64,000 bases of DNA from Lepas anatifera (lineage: Eukaryota > Arthropoda > Thecostraca > Lepadidae), in contig JAOTON010001911.1 of assembly GCA_034440635.1 (NCBI GenBank), positions 889,001 to 953,000 on the forward strand, in the 5' to 3' direction. The notes below the pieces were generated by a model, which saw only the letters and a program-made list of their open reading frames with translations, ran no database searches and had not been told where the DNA came from. This document shows, one piece after another, positions 25,471 through 36,490 of the stretch. Both the position numbers and the translations under genes were made by a program. How positions within the stretch are numbered: the first letter of the stretch is position 1; every line of letters begins with the position of its first letter.

Positions 25471-26130
25471 TCTGTATTCGTCACCGATTCGTCGCGCTTC
25501 TTGTAATGGTTAAAAAATACTGACATGAGGGTATGAATCTGAAATGGGCCGATGACCGGCACGTAGCTCAGAGTTGAATTGGGCATGGCGTGATAGCTGA
25601 GATCCGATTACATATGAAACCGTTGGAAGCTAAGGGTTTGTTTCCGATCCTTATTGGATAAGAACGTTTTTCCTACAAATTTAGCCAAATATCGGGCGTC
25701 GCGACGCTTGCCACCTAGCGGAGAACGGGAGAACCTATGCCACTGGAGCCCGCCCGACTCAATCACTAATGATCACGGCGTTCGGACAAGTTTCCGAAAA
25801 GTAAAACGCTGTCTTAGCAGAGGTGTCGAAGGTATGAAATAGAAAATGGTACCACTGCATAGCCCAGACAATTGTCTTTCATTACTAGTCGGTTCATTTC
25901 ATTGTTCGTGCACCCTGCGTGTACTATGCAGCATTCAGTAACCCCGGGTAACAGAATTGATCGTTACCTAACGGTTTCTCATACGTAAAAAGATACTTGT
26001 TGTTGGTACTAAGTTTTTGCTAAGAATAGAAAATGCGCATAACAAAAAGCTTGGCCCCTAAAATATGGAATTTCCCACCCAGTGCCCCTGCTAGCTATCT
26101 CTAAATGCGTATTGTCCAAGTAGCTCTTAC

Positions 26131-26309
26131 CTGAGAACGTCAAGTCCCTGCGCAGTTTGAGCAGAGCGATGTCGTTGAGCGGCATTCTCCTGACACGGCG
26201 GTAGTCGGGGTGTCGAATAGCCGTCTCGACCTCCACGTCCTCAGGAGGCATCGAGAAATCGTCGTCCACGGGTGACTCCAGAATCAGGTCTCTCACGGTA
26301 ACAGCTATC
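26131..26309 (-). CDS. CLIP-domain serine protease, exon 5: catalytic Asp
   Basis: A 179-base exon between acceptor CCTATTCTCAG and donor TCTCAG|GTAAGAGC. It enters in phase 2 and leaves in phase 1, matching its neighbours. It encodes residues 216-274. IAVTVRDLILES corresponds to the usual VRLGE-DL strand. HPDY follows, then LNDIALLKL with the catalytic Asp (precursor about 261). The exon ends in RRDLTFS. Between the first strand and HPDY is an acidic loop (DDDFSMPPEDVEVE). The intron on the 5' side is only 999 bases and carries one hAT-like MITE. The intron on the 3' side is 19.2 kb and holds the large transposon nest. Confidence 0.93.
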
Positions 26310-26964
26310 CTGAGAATAGGTGCAGAAGTTTAGTCTGCTATGGCCTGTACTGAAGCATCCAGATGACAACGGCTACAAATTTTGGAGAAGTAGGATCCGG
26401 AGGGCACCTGGTTCACTCACTTATCGTCTGAAAGTTGAAACTTTTAGAAAAATTAGTGGAACTTAAGTTTGGGTGGGAAGCAGCATGAGCCGAAAGTGAT
26501 AATGAGCCTTGCAGGCGATGATTGAGCGGTGTAGGCGGGAACCCATAGCAATACTAAATCAAAATTCACATTCACCTTAAGAACAGACGAAAACGTGTAA
26601 CGATGCTCTTACTGACGGAAGCGTCCTCCCCAATTGGTCTTGAGGGAAACACTATATTAGTTTTTGTGGAGAGGGACAAAGAAGGGCTTAACCCCCTCCA
26701 TTTAACTTTTGGGAGGAAGGGGCATGGATCTGCCCGTGTGCCTTGCTCCAGCGCTAAGCAATCAGTCAGCCCGTGCGTGCAATGGTCTGAATCGCTGACG
26801 GACTGCCGAGCGTGACAAAGAGAACCAGCCATTATTTAGGCACTCTACCCAGTGTAATGGCATAAACAAAGCTAGGCTATTTTTGCAACCGATTGCCCTT
26901 TTTGCTCCAGAAGTAAACTGTTTTTTTACCGGAAAGTAGCGAGCAGGTATTACATGTGTCCGGT

Positions 26965-27154
26965 CATTGGCGGATCCAAGAGTAACTTTTGCAGGGGCGT
27001 TTTGGGGAGGGGGGGCTAATTTGGAAAAAGATCGCAAAAACGTGGTAGTTTTACATGAAGAAGTTGAAGTCTTATCTTTTGGGGGTGGGGCAATTGACAC
27101 TATTTTAGGTTTTGGAGGGGTCACGGACCCTTTGGCCCCTTGGATCCGCCAGTG
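26965..27154. mobile_element. hAT-like MITE in intron 4
   Basis: A 190-base unit with ends CATTGGCGGATCCAAG and CTTGGATCCGCCAGTG. Flanks TGTCCGGT (26957-26964) and TATCCGGT (27155-27162) match at seven of eight positions. It occupies a fifth of the 999-base intron 4. Confidence 0.88.
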
Positions 27155-27308
27155 TATCCGGTACATTGACAGTGCAACAGTCCTGCCTCGTCATTAAAAC
27201 ACTGAGGGGGTAGGGCTTGTAAGCACAACAGGCGAGTTATTTCTAAAACCTATTCTCTCACAGCTTTAGTTTAAGCCATATTCTTGCTCTCTGACAGTGA
27301 TATCTTAC

Positions 27309-27671
27309 GGTCCATCTGGTATGATGCAGTGAGCGGCCGTGAGGACCCATCTTTCGTTGATGATGGCGCCTCCGCATCTCCAGGCCTGTCTGTTTTCCGG
27401 CGTCACTCGGTACCGAAGCGCAGTCATCCAGGGGAAAACGGACAGCGAGGGTACCGGGTCGCCCCCACCACGCGAGGGGGCTAAACTGCGACTGTCCACA
27501 GATGGAAGGAGACAGGAAGATGCTAGACCCGCGATTGAAAGTTGACGCGTCCGGGGTATTTGTTTGGCCGGAGCTGCTACTTTCGGTGGGGCCGGTGCTT
27601 CCGGTGGTGCTGGGACTTCCGGTGGTGCTGGGACTTCCGGTGGTGCTGGTACTTCCGGCGGAAGCACAGCA
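27309..27671 (-). CDS. CLIP-domain serine protease, exon 4: linker, activation site and catalytic His (two apparent frameshifts)
   Basis: Starts after a strong acceptor (TTTTTTACTGCCGCAG) in phase 0 with the last two CLIP cysteines. It then encodes a Ser/Thr/Gly/Pro linker built on a six-residue repeat (TTGSPS) that should be O-glycosylated and flexible. Next is ICGQSQFSP, whose Cys normally pairs with the catalytic domain. After the activation site come FPWMTAL, CGGAII and LTAAHC with the catalytic His, and the exon ends at GACC|GTAAGAT in phase 2. The exon is 363 nt, but phase 0 in and phase 2 out need 365. The linker and the protease part lie in different frames. One extra base in each of C5 (27476-27480) and G5 (27462-27466) would give PPRVVGGDP, the normal R-[IV]-V-G-G cleavage motif. 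As printed the reading frame is lost there. A sequencing or assembly error is my first guess, a pseudogenised allele the alternative. Confidence 0.88.
27462..27480 (-). other. Paired homopolymer lesion at the zymogen activation site
   Basis: On the minus strand a C5 run (27480-27476) and a G5 run (27466-27462) flank TCGCGTGGT. The linker frame upstream and the catalytic frame downstream differ by two missing bases or one extra base. The splice phases of the exon independently require two more bases modulo three. Adding one base per run restores R-VVGG at the expected spacing to FPWM. Removing a single base instead gives SR-GGGD, which keeps the frame but not the canonical N terminus that must insert into the activation pocket. 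Confidence 0.8.
27591..27660 (-). repeat. 18-bp tandem repeat coding the protease linker
   Basis: A purine-rich 18-base unit (minus strand ACCACCGGAAGTCCCAGC) is repeated about three to four times inside exon 4 with slight drift. It encodes six residues per unit, so copy-number change would lengthen or shorten the linker without breaking the frame. Confidence 0.8.
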
Positions 27672-28199
27672 CTGCGGCAGTAAAAAACGATGTTACTGTT
27701 GGAATATCTCGTCAAACCTCCTCTAGAGTGCAGAACAAGATAGCAAGGTAACTTTCATTTCCAGGGTGTTTGAAAAAAGTAGAAACAGCACGAAGATTGG
27801 AAGAAAAATATAAAGATTTCGATACTGGCTTCGGATGTCAACTGTATGAACAACACGGAATGGCGGTGCGCAGGTTACCAAATAGCATTGCAGAAAAATA
27901 TTCATTTTAACTACAACACAGGGGATTGAGTGATACCAAATTATAAGGAGACAGTCAATTGCGGATCCAGGGGGAGGGAAACCGGGCAGTTGTCCCCTAA
28001 AACCTCCCGATTTTTTTCTGATTGTCTTAAAAACTGATGTTTCTCACGATGTTGGCCCCCGTTCCCAACCCCCTCCCCCAAAAAAATCGTCGATCTTGAT
28101 CCGACCCTGGCAGCAGTGCGTTCGAACACCACGCTATTCAGCAGTAAATTCAATTTCAGAGTGATTTTGTAAAAAGGGTAAACAAGGGCAAGGCGACCG

Positions 28200-28549
28200 G
28201 AGATGAATCACTTGACCCCACCTTAGGTCAACAATATAAAAATTCCGAGATATCAGATTTGTAGACCCTAATGACCTTATCATATAGTGGAAGTTTCAAA
28301 CTGATCGGTTTGCTGATGTTCCCTGGGCGCTGCTTCAAACTTGTGATTGTAGGTTTTGAGGTCGGGTCACTTTACCCTGAATAGCTCCTTGACCTGACAT
28401 GACCTTAACTCAAAAATTTGATCAGATATGTAAAATTGATCAGGGATAAGGCACTGTAAGTTTTGTTGTTCTGCGTCACTTCGTGTTTTAGCTATCTGGG
28501 GAAAACCAGTAGGGGCGAATTTCGCCCCCCAACAGGGCGCGTGTTAAAG
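28200..28549. repeat. AGGTCA-rich TTAA-type element, right part
   Basis: Matches the outer parts of K2 without interruption, including CAAACTTGTGATTGTAGGTT across the point where C1 entered K2. It ends with CGCCCCCCAACAGGGCGCGT next to TTAA near 28546-28549. It lies in intron 3 of the protease gene. Confidence 0.65.
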
Positions 28550-29514
28550 GAAATATGTCAGATTCATAACGGGATTTGAACTGAGATAGCCATGTGATAG
28601 AAAAGGTATGCCAAGAAGCTACTTGATCGGAATTGCATTTGCCCCAGAACTTACTGTTCGCGGAGGGAAAAGGTAAAAATTCACCATCCTCTAGCCTTTA
28701 CTCCCTCGGTGGTCACGTGGTATGAGTTGAACTTGGGAACGTGACGTAATGCCCGGTGTGTTGACAAATATGTTTGCTTGAACCCCTTTAAAACTTACGC
28801 ACTAAATGCATCCTTGGTACTGGGAACTATAAATGCATTTTGTTTTCTTCAATGACTAGTTTTAATTGTGAAATATGTTTTAATAAATCAAAATCCCAAA
28901 TAGATAAGCGATGCTTTCGTTTCCAACAATAACCTTTTCTAGCTAAGCACTTCATTTGTATTCGTAATCATTTCTAGAGCAAATCAAAGAGGTTCAATCT
29001 GGTACAAAGCATTAGAAAATTATACGCCGTTTTGACGTCACGAAATTTGAATGTATCCTACCTCTAACAGAGAACAATGAAATACAACGAATTATTGGTC
29101 TATTTAGCCATTGTTGCAGCAGAAATAAGGCCATAAGCCTAATTTGCAATATAGATTTTCCCTTAAAACCACTGCAGTCTGGAGAGGTACCAAGGCACCA
29201 AATTCCTTCTAAGGAGATTTTACATAGGTACGTAGGTCGAAGCTCTTTCAGCCAAAGAATGTCACTTACAATGAAGTGAGAAAAGGTCACGTGAACAAAA
29301 TGTCATTCAGAAGTTTGCATTGTCAAATTACTCTCAACTTGGTGGTCAGTAATGGAATGTTAAATTCAATGTTTTGATATGCGACGACAATCGACGATTC
29401 TAAAACACTTGCATGGTAAATTTTTTTGATGATCTGAGGTTTCAGCTCGGTAACACATTTTTGGCATATTTTCATAAGACTGAGCCATTCTTCGCCGCCA
29501 TGTCCAGTGCAGGA

Positions 29515-29648
29515 CGCAGAGGGAAGGGGGAGGCAAGGCGCCATGTGCCCCCAAACTGACGTGATGTTAGCCAAATTTCTTTAAAAAAACTTTGTTTTTA
29601 AATTTTCCCGAGTTGCCTCCCCAAATGACACTTCTGCGTCCGCCTCTG
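29515..29648. mobile_element. hAT-like MITE (GGACGCAG type) in intron 3
   Basis: A 134-base unit with ends CAGTGCAGGACGCAG and CTGCGTCCGCCTCTG. Flanks GCCATGTC and GCCCTGTC match at seven of eight. Related to the copy at 54331-54475. Confidence 0.85.
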
Positions 29649-29732
29649 GCCCTGTCCCTAAATGTACCAAGCTTGTAGCAAATCGAAACAGCTCTATGTG
29701 AATGAATGTGTTTTTGGTGGTCTTCTAGTGGA

Positions 29733-29881
29733 TAATTTTTGGGCTTATCGACGCACCAACTGCCGGTCATGGCGTCGCCAACTCTTTCCCTGTTGGGTTT
29801 TGAGCCAGCTTGTCCTTGTTCAAGCCCGGGCCTTGAACCCGGTCGGCTATGAATCGCTACGCTGACCACCCCTACCGCCCC
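29733..29881 (-). mobile_element. tRNA-derived SINE with target duplication
   Basis: A minus-strand unit with a pol III A-box-like GGTCAGCGTAGCGATT and B-box GGGTTCAAGGCC, then the body motif GAGTTGGCGACGCCAT and a tail GTTGGTGCGTCGATAAGCCC ending in AAAAATTA. It is flanked by 14-base direct repeats GGTCTTCTAGTGGA (29719-29732, 29882-29895), the mark of LINE-mediated retroposition. Lies in intron 3. Confidence 0.9.
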
Positions 29882-29945
29882 GGTCTTCTAGTGGAATACC
29901 CCGAGAGGCACTAATACTTTTTATATAATACGCGTTTCTCTGGTC

Positions 29946-30101
29946 CAGTGGCAGATCCAAGACTACATTTCGGGGGAGAGGGCTAGGGAACTCGAGTTTC
30001 AACCGCCCGTACCTCGGGCAGCCCATCGCCTATGTATTAACTATAGAGGCCCGGACATTTCGGGGGATTGGGTACCCCAGCCCCCCTTGGATCCGCCACT
30101 G
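29946..30101. mobile_element. hAT-like MITE abutting the exon 3 donor
   Basis: A 156-base unit with ends CAGTGGCAGATCCAAG and CTTGGATCCGCCACTG and a perfect 8-bp duplication CTCTGGTC (29938-29945 and 30102-30109). The duplication on the exon side occupies intron bases +5 to +12 after the exon 3 donor, so the element begins at intron base +13. Confidence 0.95.
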
Positions 30102-30113
30102 CTCTGGTCTCAC

Positions 30114-30256
30114 CAAGAGAAGCGGCCTCTGCCTCAAGCCCCCACACGCAACGGCCGCGCCCTTCAGCCTAGATATGTAATTAGGCGGCTTCTGCAGTGT
30201 CAGGGCACGGAGAGCTGGGCATCCTGATATTGGCAGACACGCTCCTGGACTGCCAT
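30114..30256 (-). CDS. CLIP-domain serine protease, exon 3: CLIP domain core
   Basis: Encodes precursor residues 46-93. With flanking exons the CLIP cysteines fall at 42, 52, 58, 83, 94 and 95, the six-cysteine pattern ending in adjacent cysteines. Visible motifs are GACLPISGCPAL, NYISRL and VACGG. CLIP domains are disulphide knots that keep arthropod proteases dormant and help them dock in haemolymph cascades (melanisation, clotting, Toll activation). The acceptor is TTCTGTCGACAG. The donor is CTCTTG|GTGAGACC in phase 0, followed directly by the exon that starts with the Cys-Cys pair. Oddity: a hAT-like MITE is inserted in the intron with its target duplication starting at intron base +5, so the donor has kept only GTGA of its original intron plus the duplicated 8 bases. 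The family call is firm. Which cascade it serves cannot be read from sequence. Confidence 0.93.
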
Positions 30257-30952
30257 CTGTCGACAGAAAGGAAAGCTACTGTGGTCACATTCAAGGCAGA
30301 AATCCATGGCAGTAAATGTTCTTGGGGTTTAGCAGCTCGGTGCCAGACTTACAATTTACAATCTAACGATGATTTGAAGAAATCTTAGACGTCGTTTCTG
30401 TACCTCAACTACTGGTGTTTTAAACAAAAAACTTGGGTAAGGCCTTGGGGCATTGCCCTAGCAATCTAGAGTAAATAAAAAACTTGAAGAAACAGCTTCC
30501 AAGCCCTGGCATCAGTACCCTCCTAATCGAATTCATCTTTCTCTACGATAGACATTCAACACGCCAACAACGAAGCGGTAAAAAAGTAGATAAAACATGA
30601 GATATGATACTGGCCTGGTGCTCATATTATAGGTACCTAAATGATATTATCACAAACAAACAGCGCAAATATTTTGTCACGGGGATATGCTCACAACTGT
30701 TCACGAAGAAGATGATCACTGAGTCGTGATCATATCACTGTGATGAAATATATTGGCTCCTTATTTGTAATAATTTTATATTTGATATGAGCTTGTGGTG
30801 GATATTTTATCTCCTATTTTGACTAATGCCTATGAAAAACTTCCAGTCATCTTGAGCTAAAACAATAAGGATCGTACCTTTTTATTGCGATTTGCTTCTT
30901 AGCACACCCGGTCATCATCCTATGCCAATTGCTTAAACGGGATTTGGCTTAC

Positions 30953-31015
30953 CTTCAGCGGCACAGGAGGCGGCTCCAGTCTCACGACGGGCCTCGTTTC
31001 TTCCAAAAGTAATAC
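30953..31015 (-). CDS. CLIP-domain serine protease, exon 2: mature N terminus and first CLIP cysteine
   Basis: A 63-base exon bounded by a strong acceptor (ATTATTTTTGCAG) and a consensus donor (GAAG|GTAAGC). Entered in phase 1, it encodes 20 complete residues (precursor 26-45), including SCAAE with the first CLIP cysteine (residue 42), and leaves in phase 1. The other two frames either contain a stop or give no CLIP cysteine in register. It joins exon 1 across a 16.2 kb intron and exon 3 across a 696-base intron. The short stretch before the first cysteine means the CLIP domain sits almost directly after the signal peptide, which is usual for this family. Confidence 0.85.
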
Positions 31016-31259
31016 CTGCAAAAATAATTGATAAAACCGGTTGATATCAAACTCCACCATGAAGAGCGATACATATCAACATTAGAAAGCACAGACTGTA
31101 TCAGTGCCTTTGACCGTAAAGCATATATTCCTAACATAGGCGGATCCAGGGGGAAAAAGCAGGGCACTTGCCCCCTAATAAAATTAGGTTTCTCCTAAAA
31201 GCTGAATGTTTCCCCTTGAAATTGTCTTCCTATCTCTCCCAGGATGCCAGTATTGGCAC

Positions 31260-31414
31260 CAGTAGTGGATCTGAGGGGGAGGGCTAGGGGGTTAAAGCCC
31301 CCGAAATGTCCGAACCCCTATAATTAATACATAGGCGAGGGACTGTCGGAGGTACTGGCGAGTGAGGCTCGAGCCCCCTAGCCCCCCAGAAATGAATTCT
31401 TGGATTCGCCACTG
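31260..31414. mobile_element. hAT-like MITE in intron 1
   Basis: Ends CAGTAGTGGATCTGAGG and CTTGGATTCGCCACTG. Flanks ATTGGCAC and ATTGGGGC agree at six of eight. A second GGATCC-type end lies just upstream at 31136-31160. Confidence 0.7.
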
Positions 31415-33777
31415 ATTGGGGCCCCCGCAAAAGGACTTGGCGCCACCTGGTCCGGATGGCGCCCCTTTCCGACTATGCGCTCCTCACGATTGCAAACCCT
31501 CGATCCGCCTTTGGCCGGAAGAGTAGTTCGAAGTATGTCAAGGTTAGAATGTGGCGCGACTAAATCTGATCAAGCGGCCGAACATCTTGCAAGACAAAAG
31601 GAAGGGAGCTGGCATTTTTTGGAAGCGACGAGGATGACGTGATTCATGCCGACCGACCGATAGTGGTAATCGTGACGGCGAAAAATGAAAAACGTCACAC
31701 ATTTCAGCAATAGACTCATCCCGCCTGATGTATAATTTCCATCTAGCTCGATTAGAGTGGATCCAGGATATGCGGATAGTGTGGGCGGATCCAGGATTTT
31801 CGATGGAGAGGGGAGGCTCTTGGTCGGGGCAGGCTTTGTACGGACCAGGGGCGCCACTTTTCGACGGCAAAACCTATAAGATGGGGGCGAAATCCTATTG
31901 CGAGGCACTGATACATCCTGGTGAGGGGAAGGGAAGGAAGCAAAATTTTAGGGGGTGGTCATCGACCTTTTAGCCACCTAGATCTTTCAGGGGAGCACCG
32001 TGGCCACTTCAAGGGGGCGCCCAGGTGCGCCGGAGAGAAAAGTGCCCCCTGGTTCGCTGGATCTGCCTGTGTCTAACGACCGAATCTCCAATACTATAAT
32101 TAGAGCTGGGGACAAATGTCGCTTGGTCCTTAACACATTTTAACAGTTTTCTTTCCTGAAATATTATTTATAGGCCTATTGGTAGAAGCGGGTGGAAATT
32201 GGCTCTTCTTCAGCCTTTGGAGGGTCTTGGCCACCATGGCCACCCCGCCAAATCCACAGGCGTGTCATCGGGAGCATAGAGCGAAATGAGGGGCAACAAA
32301 CCCAACTCCCCATCCAGTGCCGGGAAGGGGTGCGAGTATATACCTCTTTGGGAGTGCTAGGCTACCAGTGGCGGATCTAGATGGTAGGTCTGGGGGTAGC
32401 AAAATTAGAAAAGCAAAAAAAAAAAATCCCGTGGTGAGCATGTGCAACAATTTAGCTGGTTGGGGGTAGGCCTGTGTTGATTTAGCTGTGTTTTGGGGGT
32501 AGACCCAAGAGTTGAGACAAAAAAAACGTCACGTGGTCAAACATGTAGCCACAGCCTACTTCTTTGCTATCCAAGGCCTAATGCTTACACTGAAGTTGAC
32601 TGGTTCTAATTGAAGTTGAGAGTTGAAACACCAAAACCTTGCTTATAAACCAAAAAGGATTCGGGGCAAAAAGGAGGTCGACAGCTTTGAGCAGGAGGGG
32701 CAAATACATAGTTTTGCCTCGAAATTTTCTGTTTGGGGAAATGTTTTTTGCCCCCTGGACCCGCCACTGGCGGGCACCCTCCATGAAATTTTTTTGTGGC
32801 ATTGAGGAATCCGTCAAGTTTGCGTGATTTTGTTTCTCAAGAATCTAGAATTGGTCTTGTATTCTTCAGAAAACGATGCGCCGTGACGCTTTCAACGCCG
32901 TGACCATCTCAGAGATCACCGGGGGCCAATCGGGAGGGAGAAAGTGCCCACTTTGGCCCCTAGAAACGCCAGTGGTAGCTAGTGGAATATATTTCAGATA
33001 ACATTATTGCCACCAAATATATATCACTCCTCGGTTGACAAACTCACGCCTATAGCAAGAGTCCAGCTTTTATCAATATGGTTTCTTTAAGTCGCAAGAA
33101 ATTGAAAAATCTTGGCGCAAAGGCTCTCCTTGAGGCCACTGGGTACGTTTGTTTGTTTGCTGTTTGTCATTTGTTTGTAAGAAACGTTTGTTACTCACTG
33201 GACCTTCAGAAAATGTTCCAGAGGCCGTAGATCTGCATCGCCGAAAGCTTTGAAGCTGGGTCAGCCTTAGCGATTAATGCACTCTTGAGGACAACTCTGG
33301 ACAGTCGGCCTCGACAGGGCTGTAGCACTGCCGTACAAAGGTGAAACCACGCATGTCCCATGTGTTTTGCATGGGACTTAGGTTGTTTCACTTTCGCACG
33401 GCAAAGCAGAAGGCATTATTGGTCGGTGTATGAAGCTCTCGCGCCTGGCTTCTCCACGGTTAGAATTCAGTAACTGCTGCTTGGCTGTCGCAACTGGTGC
33501 TTCTTGGCATCCCAAACATGGCCAAACTGGCCACAAACATGTGCCTGCTCTTTGTTTATGCGCATGCGCCAACAGCCGATTACAATGAAGATTCGACGGG
33601 GAAGGACCATGGTAATACTTTGCATTCGACTAAGGAGAGACAATGCCGGGAGCATGGATCCGTGGCGGATCCAGGACCTCATTTCGGGGGAGGAGCTAAG
33701 GGGCTCTAGCCTCCTCCCCCATTGCCTCAAATCAGCCTCCGGCTATGCATTAACTATAGGCATTCTGATATTCGGGG

Positions 33778-33964
33778 CATTCGCGGATCCAGGATGGTCG
33801 ATCAGGGGGCACCTTCCGGGGGTGCCATCTGGACCAGGAGGCGCCACTTTTGACCGGCAAAATGGGGGCGCCATCGACCTCTCAGGGGGCGCCGTGACCA
33901 TTTTAGGGGCGCCGAGGGTCGATCGAGGGGCACGTGCCCCCTTCGCCCCCTGGATCCGCCTATG
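33778..33964. mobile_element. hAT-like MITE nested in another GGATCC repeat
   Basis: A 187-base unit with ends CATTCGCGGATCCAGG and CCTGGATCCGCCTATG and a perfect duplication ATTCGGGG (33770-33777, 33965-33972). It sits inside a larger GTGGCGGATCC repeat that runs from about 33662 to 34010. Confidence 0.93.
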
Positions 33965-36296
33965 ATTCGGGGGAGGGCTTGAGCCTCCTAGCCTTTTATA
34001 TTCGCCACTGAGATGATCATTGGCGGACGCAGGGGGGCATTCCGGCCATGGCCCCCGCCCAAAGCGCTGGAGGGGTGCCAAACTATTTTTGCCCCCAAAC
34101 GACGGAGAAATTTTTGAAAAAAGTGTTTAACACTAGGTCTGAAGAGCAAAAAAAATATTCACTCCATCCCCTCCCCCCGGAGAGCGATCATATACTTGGA
34201 GAGGTAGCTTATAAGCTACCTAGTATAACTACTAGGTCTGTCAAGCACTGAAAAAAGGTGTTTACACTAGGTCTGTAGAGCAAAAAAATATTCGCTCCAA
34301 CTCCCCCCCAGGAGGAAAACCAGGCATGGGTTTAGGCCCCCAAAACTTGGGTCTGCGTCCGCCCCCCTGGAGATGATGATGCACAAATGGAAATGCACGA
34401 CTAACTGGCTCACGATTTCAAATATAGAAATAAGGAGAGCAGAAGTGTAGCATGATGGCACCCATGGGCGCTCCACAGAGTTTTTACAGGTGGGAGGGGA
34501 CGGACCCGGGCTGGTGCTGACCGGGGAAGGCGAATTTTAAGCATATTCGGTACCTGACAGCATTAATGGCGATGAACCCAAAAAATTGGGGGGCGTCTCC
34601 GCCTGGTTGGCCAACAGGAGGGACACGTCCCCCCGCCCCGCCCCCCGCTTTCGGCGCCCATGATGGCAATGCTCGAACTCACAATTTGCAATGCCGTGAT
34701 AAGGCTGCACGATGGTTAGATGACTTCATGCGTAACAAGGGCAGGATCAACTGATAAGTATGCATTGGTTAGGGATCTTCACTACCTCAACTGTTCTACA
34801 TCGGGCCTTTTCACATAAGTGGATCCAGGATTGCCAATCAGGAGAGGGGCACCTTCCCGAGTGGGGGGGACGCCATGTGGACCAGGGGGCGCCACTTTTA
34901 GCCGGAAAAACCTATCGGGTGGGCCCAAAATCATATCGGTGGGCACCGATTTTCGCATCCTGGGGGAAGGGAGGGGCGCTGGGAAGCGACATCTCAGGGG
35001 GCACCATCGACCTTTCAGTAGGGCGCCGTGACCATCTCAGGGCATGCTGAGGCATAGGCGGATCCAGGGGGGGCAAGGGGGCGTCCCCCGATCGACCCTC
35101 GGGCCCCCTGAAAGGTCGATGGCGCCCCTGAAATGTGCCCCCCCCAGGATGCAAAGTCGGCGCCCACCGATAGGTTTGGCGCCCACCTGATGCTTTGCCG
35201 GTTAGTGGCGCCCCTGGTCCGGATGGCCCCCGGTCGGATGGCGCCCCGGAAGGTCCCCCGATGGATCCTGGATCCCTGTGCTGAGGGTCGATGAGAGGGG
35301 GGGTTGGCACCTGCCCTCCCCTTGCCCCCTGGATCCACGTATGGCTTCTCAAATTGACCCTAAGATTCAGGTCGTTTTGCCATATCTGCTTTCTCAGGGG
35401 TGAATGGCTTGATCCAGGTGTAACTCTGCGCTGTGCATGTGTAGGGGTTACTAAATTGGCATCTTTAGTTCGTCGTATAGAGCACCTTTGACATTATTTT
35501 GATATTAAGTCTTTTTGTTTCCTGTAAATGCAAATAAGTTTTATCAGAAATTTCAAGTGACGTTCCCAGGACCCGATCAGGTCAATTTTGTTACACACAC
35601 GTATTGCATTTTGTCGGTTAAATAGTTTCCATCAGTTCAGCGGCCAAATAATGTGGATCCGCCAGCCAATGACAGTTTTTTATGTTCGCGGGCTGCGACG
35701 GCGCCGCACCAAATCAAACAAAGGGTCGGCGGCGGTTGCTGTCGCCCGCCGTGGGCGTTGGTAAGGGTCACCTGTGTTAGATACCGCCTGATTTTAAGTG
35801 GTAAAATAAGTGCGTTATAATTAGATAAGACCTGCGTCTACCCTGTTATATTTTAGTTAGTTCCTCATTGGTTTTCTTTGCGGCTTCACCGTGCTTTCGT
35901 GCGCGAAGTCGGTGAAAACAACTGAAGTAATACAAGTCGTGTCTTATTGTGCGTCAGGACGCAGGCCTTAGACCTAGCCAGTGGTGGCCAGATTCAAGGC
36001 TTACAGGCTGGAGACAGTGAGAGACTTCACGGTGACGCATTTCGCCGCTGGCATTTTAAACTTCGCGGTGGTGCCTTTATTATTTCAATTGGGGCACTTC
36101 AGCGTTCCGGCATCGCGCCATTCAACGCGAATTGGCCTCAGTCGGTCTAGTGATTCGACATGTAGTGATATATCGTGATCTGTTGATCTTGCGCGCCATT
36201 CATCGAGAGGAGGATCTCAGAGATCTGTGACGTGATCTGATCTCCAGTGATTTTTTATACTCGGGCGCGACGCCGGCGCACGCCCTATGAAGCAGG

Positions 36297-36490
36297 GAGT
36301 TGCGGCTTTCAGTCAGTGCCAGAGTTCTCAGTGCGCTGACTCTGTGCGTTGACTCGTGTGCTCGCGACAGTGCTGCGACAACTCATGGTGGGAGCGGCGA
36401 GTTGCGGCTTTCAGTCGGTGCCAGAGTTCTCACTGTGTGGAGTCAATGCGTTGACTCGGGGATGCGGCAGTGCTGCGGCAACTTCATGCT
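36297..36490. repeat. Tandem duplication, period about 102 bases
   Basis: GAGTTGCGGCTTTCAGTC begins at 36297 and again at 36399, followed each time by GTGCCAGAGTTCTCA. It lies in a GC-rich, CpG-containing stretch (35690-36790) in intron 1 that has no supported exon on either strand. This could be an LTR or promoter-like remnant, but no ends were found. Confidence 0.6.

Larger units (their letters stand above)
31136..35345. repeat. Cluster of GGATCC-type hAT-like repeats in intron 1
   Basis: Besides the units listed separately, recognisable ends occur near 31140, 31786 and 32070, 32366 and 32769, 33662 and 34010, 34020 and 34367 (GGCGGACGCAGG type), 34813, and 35053 with 35343. The last two form an inverted pair with shared GGGGGCGCC words. 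Open frames here follow the repeats and are not genes. Confidence 0.7.

Noticed and set aside
27462..27480. Reading the activation site as a genuine SR-GGGD variant after a single-base loss
   Set aside because: It would explain the frame with one change but gives a non-canonical N terminus, whereas two single-base gains give a standard R-VVGG. Kept only as an alternative.
27305..27715. A minus-strand open frame of 136 codons over exon 4 with PPEVPA repeats running uninterrupted into the protease
   Set aside because: The proline-rich reading is the wrong frame of the linker. The frame entered from the CLIP exon gives Cys-Cys and ICGQ, the expected features, and shifts only at the C5/G5 site.
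31400..35350. Overlapping frames of 60-150 codons on both strands
   Set aside because: They track GC-rich hAT-like repeats, recur with the repeats, and lack splice or domain support.
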